NCBI RefSeq assembly: GCF_007754425.1
Contig: NZ_CP037452.1
Location: 3,881,164-3,945,163 of the forward strand
Direction: 5' to 3'
Length of the DNA stretch: 64,000 bases
Source of the DNA: Gimesia fumaroli
GTDB lineage: Bacteria; Planctomycetota; Planctomycetia; Planctomycetales; Planctomycetaceae
Within the stretch, counting starts at the first letter, position 1, and each line of letters starts with the position of its first letter. The notes beneath the pieces are model-generated. The model searched no databases. It was not told where the DNA came from and saw only the letters and a list, made by a program, of their open reading frames with translations. The position numbers and the translations under genes are program-made. Positions 55,149-63,700 of this stretch are shown here, piece by piece.

Positions 55149-56773
55149 TTCTTAGTTGCGTTTTCTTCAGATTTGTTCTCAAGTGAATTGAAATACTTCT
55201 TGATTCCATCATGATATCCAGGCGGAATCTGTTCCTGCATAATTGCTTCACTCATCCCCTGTTTGAGGTCGGTGAATAATTTGTTGTAGTTTTTTTGTGC
55301 TTCTCCCCGGTCACTGAGCCCCTTGGTTTTGAAAGACAACAGGACCTTGCCGGCAGTGATTGCCGACTTTGACTTTTCGGTTTTAAAGCCTGTGTCAACA
55401 GTGTCGTCTTCGTCTACTTTACCACCTTTCCCTTGTCCTTCTCCCCCCGTCCCTTCACCAGGCATGTTACCCATCATTTGTGCATAGAGTTCTTCATAAT
55501 CCTCAAGACTCATGCAGTTTTCGCAAGCTTCGCCATCAAGCCCTGATTTATCATTTATTTTTTTGGCCATCTGAAGCACTTTCAAGGCTTCTTCAAGCTT
55601 TTTCATATCTTTGGCTGATTGAGCAATCTCTTTCAACTCCATTTTGGCGAGGTCCATAGATTGCATCGCTTCCTTGAATGCTTCATCAGGCTTGATGCCT
55701 TTTGACTGGGCCATTTGCATTTGTTTCATAGCTCGTTTTAATGCTGCTGCCATCGCTTTCGAATTAGTTTGTTCGCGTGCGAAGGATTCCATTTCCTTCA
55801 TTTTTTTCTGAATTTCATTTTTCAACTGTTCACGCTTTACGGGATCGGTCTCTTTGGTTAATCGCTGAAGCTGTTCTTTCAATTCATCCATTTCTTTCAT
55901 GAGCGACTGTGTTGAACCTTCCTGCAGTTCTTTGCTCCACTTTTTCATTCCTTCGTTTTTAGACATCCCGCCAAATTTTTGTGCCTGATTTGCTTTCATC
56001 ATCAGGCTTTTCATTTTTTCTTCGGCAATCTTTCGCCATTTCCCACCCAGTGATTTTTGATGACCGGCGAGTGTTTTTGTATTCTTCTGTTTTTTTCCAG
56101 GCGTCATTTTTCGGAAGTCTGACTTCAGGTTTTCAACAGCCATTTTGACATCTTTTGATTCTTCATCACTTTCACCGGTATCTTTATTTTTCAGTTCCGC
56201 CAGCCTGGCTTTGGTTGCTTTTTTAGTACTCTGAAACTCTTCTGCTTTTTCCTGTTCAATTTCTGCCGCCTGAACTTCGCCAAACGGGTCGAATTGAGGA
56301 GTATACTCCAAGACCAAAAACAACAGGAATGCCCCGGCGCAAGAGGTCGCTAATTTCTTTTGCCATTGAAAACTGATAATAGCCGATGGTTGAATCTTTT
56401 CCGCCTTCGTTTCTGCATCCTGCACGACGAGAGGTTTATAATTCCCTACCGCTTGCTCCAGCATCGTCACGGTTAAAAACAGGTCTTTCGTACCCTGGTT
56501 TTGATCAATTAGGCGTGCCGCCTGTTCTTTTTCCGGCTTCCGAAACAGAAAAAATGACAATATCAGCGTGCCTCCCACAACAACCCCCAAGGATTCGGGA
56601 ATAAACCACTCTCTCAGATAGCCTGATAATCGACTGAAAAGGAGCAACGCTAAGTACGCCGTCATGACAGACACAAAGGAAATAAAGAGCGTCCTCCCCC
56701 ACAAAGCCAGTGACAGACGGCGTTGAACACGTTCTATTAACTGTGCCGATTTTTTCATGTTTTCCATTTTCAT
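55145..56773 (-). CDS. Membrane coiled-coil protein of unknown function
   Basis: A 542-residue protein with three hydrophobic segments (about residues 25-47, 57-77 and 148-165) followed by a long, highly charged helical region (residues 180-400) rich in lysine, glutamate, glutamine and methionine, which should form coiled coil. A short CENC motif at about residue 420 and a glycine-rich acidic stretch (GEGTGGEGQGKGGK) lead to a final helical part. The N-terminal ATG overlaps the EF-hand gene stop (ATGA), with GAGGGGA as ribosome site. I do not recognise the family. It may be a structural link between envelope proteins of the array. Confidence 0.75.
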   Translation of the reverse strand: MKMENMKKSAQLIERVQRRLSLALWGRTLFISFVSVMTAYLALLLFSRLSGYLREWFIPESLGVVVGGTLILSFFLFRKPEKEQAARLIDQNQGTKDLFLTVTMLEQAVGNYKPLVVQDAETKAEKIQPSAIISFQWQKKLATSCAGAFLLFLVLEYTPQFDPFGEVQAAEIEQEKAEEFQSTKKATKARLAELKNKDTGESDEESKDVKMAVENLKSDFRKMTPGKKQKNTKTLAGHQKSLGGKWRKIAEEKMKSLMMKANQAQKFGGMSKNEGMKKWSKELQEGSTQSLMKEMDELKEQLQRLTKETDPVKREQLKNEIQKKMKEMESFAREQTNSKAMAAALKRAMKQMQMAQSKGIKPDEAFKEAMQSMDLAKMELKEIAQSAKDMKKLEEALKVLQMAKKINDKSGLDGEACENCMSLEDYEELYAQMMGNMPGEGTGGEGQGKGGKVDEDDTVDTGFKTEKSKSAITAGKVLLSFKTKGLSDRGEAQKNYNKLFTDLKQGMSEAIMQEQIPPGYHDGIKKYFNSLENKSEENATKK

Positions 56774-58482
56774 TCCCCTCGGTTGCTGGAGGATGTTTGG
56801 GTACTGGATTGAACTTGCTGATAAGCGTCTGCTTCCGCAGAGCTGATTAATTGATCATGATCACGATCCAATAGATCAAACAAAGAAGGATCAAACAAAA
56901 ATTCTCTGCGGGAGATGTCACCATCCCTGTTACGGTCCATTCTTTGAAACCAACGCGGGCCTGATACGGTACGTTGGACTGTACGATTCTGATTCATTGA
57001 CATGGCATTGACCCGGGGATCAAAAACAAACAATTCCGGCTTCCCCAATTCGACTGTAATCTTAAAATGTCCACGTAGCTCAGAATGATCAAGTGACTGA
57101 TCCCGATTGCCATCAAATTCCTTCACTCTTTGAAGACTCTTCTTCAGTTCACGCGGACTTAAACGACGATCCAGATCTGTATCAAGAATCTCAAATAGGG
57201 ATTTGCCATCATTGTCGACCGTCATGACCACCTGATCCTGGACGGCAGCCGTGTCTTTCATCAAATATTTTGTCAACTCATCTACAGTTAACATTTCATC
57301 TTTGTTTTTGTCTACCTTTTTGTAATCAGTATCTGGTAGATTCAGTTGTGCAAATTCTGCGACGCTTAAATAACCATTTTTATCACCATCTACAACACGA
57401 AATCGTGTTTGATAGAACCTTACCGTATCTGCAAACATGTGGCGAGAACTTTTGACCCGCAACTCCAGCAATAAACTATCAATCCTGAATTCTAATTTGG
57501 AACGAGAGTTGATTTTGATATCACTGACGCGGCTGGAGTGCTTGTCCAGGATTGTCAGGCTCGGCCGAAATGACTGCTGTCGAGGCAGGGAGACTTGCAG
57601 CCGAAGATTCACGACTGGATTTTGCAAATACGCGAATAGTTCATCACGACTGAAGAAACCATCGGAATTGAGATCATCGTCTTGAATGGCAGCAAAATCA
57701 GATTCCCCCTGTCGAAAACAATCGAGAGAAATGGCATCCTTTCCCGTGTTTTGATACTCCACATACTTCTTGAAAAGTTCATCAATGGCAGCGTTGATCG
57801 AACGGTCATTGTCGAGTCGTCGAAAAGGAGTTTCAATGGATTGACGGGATACAGGTTGTGCAATCACCGCATTGGGGTCAGACATAAAAGGACGTAACTC
57901 GACAAGATTGAGAACTTCATCTTCGTCGCGATCGTACATGAACAGAGTTTTTGAACTTGTGCTGAATTCTTCATCACTCACAGAGCCATCACGATTCTGA
58001 TCCAGTTTTCGAAATAACTCAATTACCTGAGAGCTCCGGGTAGGAGCACCGGCAATTCGGAAAGCAGTTCCTTGTGCTCGATGAATATACGAAGCAAATT
58101 CTCCCAGGCTCAAACAGTTATCAGCCGGAATTGTATCAAGCATTTTGAGCCGCTCGGTAGGACTTCCCTGATCAAGCAGTTTGATCCCGAAGGCGGGGAC
58201 ATTTTTCATTTCTTTGAGGTCGATAAAATGGTCTTGATTTCCGTCCAATGACTGAAACAGGCGTTCAATATAATCCGTTGTCGCTGTCCGAAAATCACCT
58301 CGATCGACCTGTAAAATCAATTCAATGATGAACGGGGCCGAAGGAGCCAGTAGAACCAGACGTTGTCCAGCCTGTTCTTGAGAGACTTTATGCTGTACCT
58401 CTCCCGCCAACACATGAGAACTCAGAAAAGCTCCCAACATAGATGCAGCGATCAAACAGGTTGTGCCACGATAATGCATCAT
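56770..58482 (-). CDS. Secreted protein with ten EF-hand calcium-binding loops
   Basis: A 570-residue protein with a signal peptide (residues 1-26, cleavage near VLAGE). I count ten EF-hand-like loops with the DxNxDG pattern, among them DGNQDHFIDLKE, DQNRDGSVSDEE, DGDKNGYLSVAE, DKNKDEMLTVDE, DTDLDRRLSPRE, DGNRDQSLDHSE, DRNRDGDISRRE and DRDHDQLISSAE. Most keep acidic residues at positions 1, 3, 5 and 12. The spacing between loops is irregular, with long beta-like segments (LRLQVSLPRQQ, SRSKLEFRIDSLLLELRV) between them. It should bind several calcium ions in the periplasm or outside. It follows the DUF1549 gene after one base, so the two are co-transcribed. Confidence 0.9.
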   Translation of the reverse strand: MMHYRGTTCLIAASMLGAFLSSHVLAGEVQHKVSQEQAGQRLVLLAPSAPFIIELILQVDRGDFRTATTDYIERLFQSLDGNQDHFIDLKEMKNVPAFGIKLLDQGSPTERLKMLDTIPADNCLSLGEFASYIHRAQGTAFRIAGAPTRSSQVIELFRKLDQNRDGSVSDEEFSTSSKTLFMYDRDEDEVLNLVELRPFMSDPNAVIAQPVSRQSIETPFRRLDNDRSINAAIDELFKKYVEYQNTGKDAISLDCFRQGESDFAAIQDDDLNSDGFFSRDELFAYLQNPVVNLRLQVSLPRQQSFRPSLTILDKHSSRVSDIKINSRSKLEFRIDSLLLELRVKSSRHMFADTVRFYQTRFRVVDGDKNGYLSVAEFAQLNLPDTDYKKVDKNKDEMLTVDELTKYLMKDTAAVQDQVVMTVDNDGKSLFEILDTDLDRRLSPRELKKSLQRVKEFDGNRDQSLDHSELRGHFKITVELGKPELFVFDPRVNAMSMNQNRTVQRTVSGPRWFQRMDRNRDGDISRREFLFDPSLFDLLDRDHDQLISSAEADAYQQVQSSTQTSSSNRGE

Positions 58483-58483
58483 T

Positions 58484-60139
58484 TCAATGATTCAATAAAA
58501 ACTCGCTGCTGTTTAGTAACGCCCAAAAAAGATCAGAGTATGCATGGGTTCTTTCTTCAGCAGATGTTTCTGCTGAAACATAAGCTGTCAGACGTGCTGT
58601 CTCAGATTTGGTAGGAAACCGAGACAATGTCGACAGGTAAAAAGCCTCAATTTTTTTCTCAACAGAAAGTGCGGGAAATTCAACAATAGCCGTAAATACA
58701 TCCGATTGTTCAATTGAAGTTGCATTCGTAATAAATCTTCCATTCATCAGTGCGAGTGCCTGTAAAATCGATGCCTTCGGCTCTAGCTGATTTTCTGAAT
58801 CCGATTTGAAGAGTTCATAAAATTCGGCCTGCGGAGTATTTACTCCGGGGCCAACTAAGAGTGTATTTGTATCCGATGTTTGCTGGAAGAAACCGGTTGC
58901 CTGGACCAGATTGGCGAAGATCTGCTCAGAAGTTAAACGCCGTGTCGGCATTTTTCCATACCATTCAACACGCGACTGGCTCGGATTTGTCTGCTTGCTT
59001 GTAAGTTGATACGTCTGGCTGTTGGTGATTTCACGAATCAGATATTTTAAGTCATAGTGCTGTTCCTGGAATCGGTGGGCCAGTAGTTCCAGTAATTCAG
59101 GATGCGATGCACGATTCGTCGAGGAAAAGTCGTCAACGGGATCAACGATGCCTCGGCCAAAAAACAGACTCCAGATCCGATTTACTGATGCTTTCGCAAA
59201 ATATGGATTTTGGGAAGAGACCACCCATTCAGAAAGTCTCAACCTGGGATTCACCTGCTCTTTATCCCACTCGGGCTGAATGCCATCAAGAAACGAGGCA
59301 TCGACTAACCGATTTGTATCGGGAATTTTTATCTGTGGTTTTCCGACAACCTCACGAACATCAGCTGTGTTTACAGCGTTCTGCTGCCGTTGGTCAATAT
59401 TCGAAAAGAATGCTGCATATTGCCAGAACTGATGCTGTTTCCAATCATCGAAGGGATGGTCATGGCATTGAGCGCATTCAATTCTGACCCCCAGAAACGC
59501 CCGTGAGGTTCCCGCAGCCAGATTTTCCGGTTTCAATTGTTTTGTTATGTAGTATGCACGGGGGGTTGGATCTTGAGCAGCAGCCGTCTGTCTGTTTCGA
59601 GCAGCAGCCAGTGGTGCATTAATAATTTTTCGGACCAGTTCATCGTAGTGCACATTCTCCTGCAATTGGGAGCGTAGCCAGGCGTCAAACTCGGGAATTT
59701 GCCCGCGCGTCTGCAGGTCCGTTGCGGCCTCCGGCAAGAGAATGTCTCGCCAGGTATTCGTAAAATGCACGATAAAGCCAGGAGTCGCTAATAAGCGATT
59801 AATTAATTTTTCCCGTTTCTGCGGATCTTGATCTGCCAGAAACAAACGTAGTTCCGCAACAGGAGGAATTTTCCCAGTCAGATCAAGGGAAATGCGTCTC
59901 ATAAACTCCGCATCGGTAGAGAGAGGAGCAGAAACAACGCCTTTCCGTTTTTGTGCTTGATGAATCAAGTCGTCGATTTGATCGGAAAGGCGATCGTTCT
60001 GTGATTTAGTGGGAGAACCTGAGGCAAAAAGAGGTCCAGCAGAAATAGTAACCAGGAGCAAGGTCGAAAATGCAATGATCGCGTACCTTGAAACGCTCTT
60101 CCAAGATCGATCATGATGATGTCGGAAAACGAGCAACAC
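58484..60139 (-). CDS. Planctomycete DUF1549/DUF1553 protein
   Basis: A 551-residue protein with a signal anchor (about residues 20-40). DUF1549 (PSCyt2) covers about residues 45-260: FMRRISLDLTGKIPPVAELRLFL (in part), INRLLATPGF, and CAQCHDHPFDDWKQHQFWQYAAFFSNI (in part). A compact DUF1553 (PSD1) part follows: FAKASVNRIWSLFFGRGIVDPVDDFSS, TYQLTSKQTNPSQS and FYLSTLSRFPTKSE. Many homologues are longer and carry an extra cytochrome-like domain, absent here. The CxxCH in CAQCH could bind haem c or a metal. The start is GTG with AAGGA upstream. This is the first gene of the 16-gene array. Confidence 0.88.
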   Translation of the reverse strand: MLLVFRHHHDRSWKSVSRYAIIAFSTLLLVTISAGPLFASGSPTKSQNDRLSDQIDDLIHQAQKRKGVVSAPLSTDAEFMRRISLDLTGKIPPVAELRLFLADQDPQKREKLINRLLATPGFIVHFTNTWRDILLPEAATDLQTRGQIPEFDAWLRSQLQENVHYDELVRKIINAPLAAARNRQTAAAQDPTPRAYYITKQLKPENLAAGTSRAFLGVRIECAQCHDHPFDDWKQHQFWQYAAFFSNIDQRQQNAVNTADVREVVGKPQIKIPDTNRLVDASFLDGIQPEWDKEQVNPRLRLSEWVVSSQNPYFAKASVNRIWSLFFGRGIVDPVDDFSSTNRASHPELLELLAHRFQEQHYDLKYLIREITNSQTYQLTSKQTNPSQSRVEWYGKMPTRRLTSEQIFANLVQATGFFQQTSDTNTLLVGPGVNTPQAEFYELFKSDSENQLEPKASILQALALMNGRFITNATSIEQSDVFTAIVEFPALSVEKKIEAFYLSTLSRFPTKSETARLTAYVSAETSAEERTHAYSDLFWALLNSSEFLLNH

Positions 60140-60475
60140 TTTACGACAGTCCTTTTGATTGGCAACCAGATGTTGTTTAATAGAAATGAATACTCAGTTT
60201 AGATTGTGACGCAAGTCCTTTAAACATATAGTCAATTGTACAATCGGCAAAAATCAATACAAGGGTGATCTACAATAACAAAACGCGATATCCAGCTGTT
60301 AAAATCGAATTCCAGATCAGAATCTTGCTTTTTTCTGCATCGTTGGGGGACTTTTTTGCTAATCCGTATAAGATTAGACTCGTCAGTTCGGTGTTTTTGC
60401 GTATCTAACTTGAAATTAATCACATTTTCCCCAGAGAAGGTGCTCCTGTTGCTAAAATCAGGATCAAGTCTACGA
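60140..60475. other. Intergenic region with the putative promoter of the 16-gene array
   Basis: About 336 nt without a convincing gene. An open frame on the minus strand (60232-60507) has no ribosome site and an unconvincing sequence. The stretch must hold the promoter of the large minus-strand array and of the small plus-strand gene. Confidence 0.5.
60223..60250 (-). promoter_or_regulatory. Possible promoter of the 16-gene array with an embedded palindrome
   Basis: On the minus strand TTGCCG (60250-60245) and TATGTT (60228-60223) are 16 bp apart, a weak sigma-70 match about 85 nt before the GTG start. The spacer includes the perfect palindrome ATTGTACAAT (60235-60244), which could be an operator. 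Confidence 0.25.
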
Positions 60476-60640
60476 ATGAAGAAATACAAAGATGATCTCT
60501 TTGCCATTATCGGAGGCTGGAGTTGCCTTTATTTTGCGACGCTGGACAAAGATCTCGCATGGTTTTGGAAGCTCGCTGGCTATTCTTTGATCATCTGGGG
60601 AATCGTGACGTTTTGTCTGCATTTCAAAGCAGGTAAATAA
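60476..60640 (+). CDS. Small two-helix membrane protein
   Basis: A 54-residue protein from the ATG at 60476: MKKYKDDLFAIIGGWSCLYF, then a short charged turn (LDKDL), then a hydrophobic helix (KLAGYSLIIWGIVTFCLHF). The pattern suggests a hairpin of two membrane helices with a lysine-rich start. AGGA lies 12 nt upstream, a weak ribosome site. An in-frame upstream start at 60356 would add 40 residues without a ribosome site. The family is not recognised. It is 95 nt upstream of the PQQ propeller gene on the same strand. Confidence 0.5.
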   Translation: MKKYKDDLFAIIGGWSCLYFATLDKDLAWFWKLAGYSLIIWGIVTFCLHFKAGK

Positions 60641-60735
60641 GAAATGGGCAGCATTCAGATCGGTATCATTATGCTCAATTTCAACACGCTTGAGTTGAGA
60701 TTTATCTGAGCATCTACAGTATATGGGAATGGTTC

Positions 60736-63700
60736 ATGCAAAATCGAATTAATCGATTTCAATTCACTTTGTTGTTCTTGATATCTCTGCTAGCGACGGA
60801 AACAGAGATTATAGCGGGTGACTGGCCTATGTGGCGTTATGACGCCGGTCATACCGCATCCTCTCCCGATCAACTTCCTGACCAACTCCGTCCGCTTTGG
60901 TCACGCAAGTTTGGAAAACGGGAACAAGTCTGGGATGATCCTCTCAACAACGACCTGATGACCTACGACAAAATATTGGAACCGGTGGTCGTTGGAAAAC
61001 GAATGTTAATCGGCTTTAACGATTCTGATAAGTTGATGGCAATCAATACTGAGGATGGAACAACCCTGTGGACGTTCTACGCAGAGGGGCCGATTCGTTT
61101 TGCCCCCGTTGTGACTCAAAATCGAGTCTATATTGTGAGCGACGATGGTTATTTGTATTGCCTGGATGTGACCAATGGAAAGCTTGTCTGGAAGTTCCGT
61201 GGTGCTCCTGCAGCCCAAAAAGCGCTGGGAAATAAACGAGTCATATCGGCCTGGCCTGCCCGTGGAGGTCCCGTCCTTTATGAAGACACTATTTATTTTG
61301 CTGCCAGTATCTGGCCATTCATGGGGACGTTCATTTACGCGCTGGATGCCGAGACCGGAAATGTGCTCTGGGTCAATGATTCCACCAGTGCCAGCTATAT
61401 TAAACAACCACACAGTGCGCCCTCCTTTGCTGGAGTTGCTCCCCAAGGCACTCTGGTCGCGACCGATGAACTGTTACTGGTTCCCGGCGGCCGTTCTGTG
61501 CCTGCAGCACTGGATCGCAAGACAGGCGAATTAAAATATTTTCACTTGGGAGGAAAAGGAAACGGCGGTTCTTTTGTCATCGCTAATTCCACCGAGTTTT
61601 TCGTTCACACTCGCTATAAAGGCGTTCGTACTTACAATCTGAAGACCGGCTTGCCTACATTATTTGTCCATAATGAGCCCGTTCTGCATGACGACATTCT
61701 CTACTCGGCCATTCTCAAAAATAAACAACCTTTGCTTCAGGCTTACAACTCAAAGCATCAGGCACTCTGGTCCCTGAATGTCGATGGACAGGGCGATCTG
61801 ATTCGAGCCGGCGATCGATTATATGCTGCGGGCGAAAAGACAATCTCTGCTATCACGCTTGCAACAGACAAGCCTGAAATTGCCTGGCAATTGCCTGCTG
61901 AAGGAAACATATTACGTTTGCTGGCAGCAGATGACAAATTATTCGCCGTGACATTAAATGGTGAAATCAAAGCCTTTGGCGCCTCTGGGAAGAAAGCAGC
62001 AAAGTCTAACCAGGAAAAGAAGACAGCGTTCCAATACCGTTCTGATTCCCATGCCATTCAACACACAAAGCAACTACGCGATTTGTCGCAGGCAAAGACC
62101 GGTTATGTCATCTGCTATGGAGCAGACAATAAACGGTTTTTCGATGCTCTGCTGCAAAATTCAAAACTGAGAATCATCGTTGTTGAAGAGGATGCCGAAA
62201 AAGTTCAGAAGCTCAGAACCAGATACGATGCTTTGGGAGTATACGGTTCACGTATTTCGGTTCATCAGGGAACGCCGCATTCCTATCAGCCCCCCCAGCA
62301 TATCGCCAGAATTACGTTGCTTAGTCCTTCGTTTTCGCAGTCAGTCACGGTGAGTCAGATCGAACAAATCTATCGTTCTGTTCGCCCTTATGGCGGGGTT
62401 ATTTGGATACCAGTCGAGAATCCAACGCAGATTGAACGTACAAAGTCGATGGTCAAACAGGCAAAACTTCCCAAGGCGAAACAGACAAAACAGTCGGATG
62501 GAATTCTGATTCAACGTGTGGGGGCATTACCCGATTCGGCCGACTGGACTCACCAGTATGGCGATATAGCCAACACGGTGAAATCGAATGACAAACGAGT
62601 CAAACTTCCCTTGGGAGTTCTCTGGTTCGGCGGAAACACACATGATGATATTCTACCTCGCCACGGTCATGGTCCCCCCGAACAAGTTATTGGCGGCAGA
62701 ACCTTTCTGGAAGGCATGAACAGTCTCAGTGCACGTGATGTATATACGGGAGAAGTTCTCTGGAGAAGAGAATTTGAAGATCTGGGAACGTTTGGGATTT
62801 ACTTTAATACAACTTATGAAGATACACCACTCAGTACAAAATATAACCAGAAGCATATTCCCGGTGCTAACGCACGCGGCACAAACTATATCGCAACATC
62901 CGACGAAGTCTATCTCGCCATTGGTTCCGAGTGTAATGTCTTGAATGCCTCGGATGGAACGACCAAGCAAGTGATTAAACTTCCCGATCCTCAGCAGGAT
63001 TGGGCGTTTATCGCGGTGTATGATGATATTCTGCTGGCAGGGAATGGGTATGCTCATTTTGGAAAACGTGTGGATGAGAAACCGGGAAAAGATGGCCCTC
63101 AGGCAACAGACCTTTCCGCCAGTCGCGGATTGATTGCCTATGATCGCCATTCCGGCGAAGAGCTATGGCGTACTCCTGCCATTCATTCTTTCCTGCATAA
63201 TGGAATTGTAGCTGGCGCGGACCGAGTCTATTGCCTGGATAAACTACCCGCAAGTGCCGAGAAGAAACTGTCCCGGCGTGGCCTGGCGGATCCAGCTCAA
63301 TATCGGATCGTTTGTTTTGATATCCATACCGGGAAAGAACTCTGGTCAACCAGCGAAAGCATCTTTGGGTCCTGGTTAGGCTATTCAGAAAAACATGATC
63401 TGTTGCTTCAGGCAGGTGCGCGTGCCAAAGATCGTCTGAGCGATGAAATTGGTCAAGGCATGATTGCCTATCAGGGACAGAACGGCTCCGTCATCTGGCA
63501 CAACAAAGATCGAAAATATACCGGTCCTTGTGTGATCCATAACGATCTCATTATCACATCCGCCAACTCTTACGAAGTTTCAGGCGGTGCATTTAATATT
63601 TTAGATGGTACACCCTACACAATTACAAATCCGATCACACAGCAAAAAGAAGAACTGAAATTCTCGCGTACTTATGGTTGTAATTATGTGATTGCCAGTG

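Noticed and set aside
60232-60507. 91-codon frame on the minus strand before the 16-gene array
   Set aside because: No ribosome site, no recognisable domain, and it overlaps the small plus-strand membrane protein gene.
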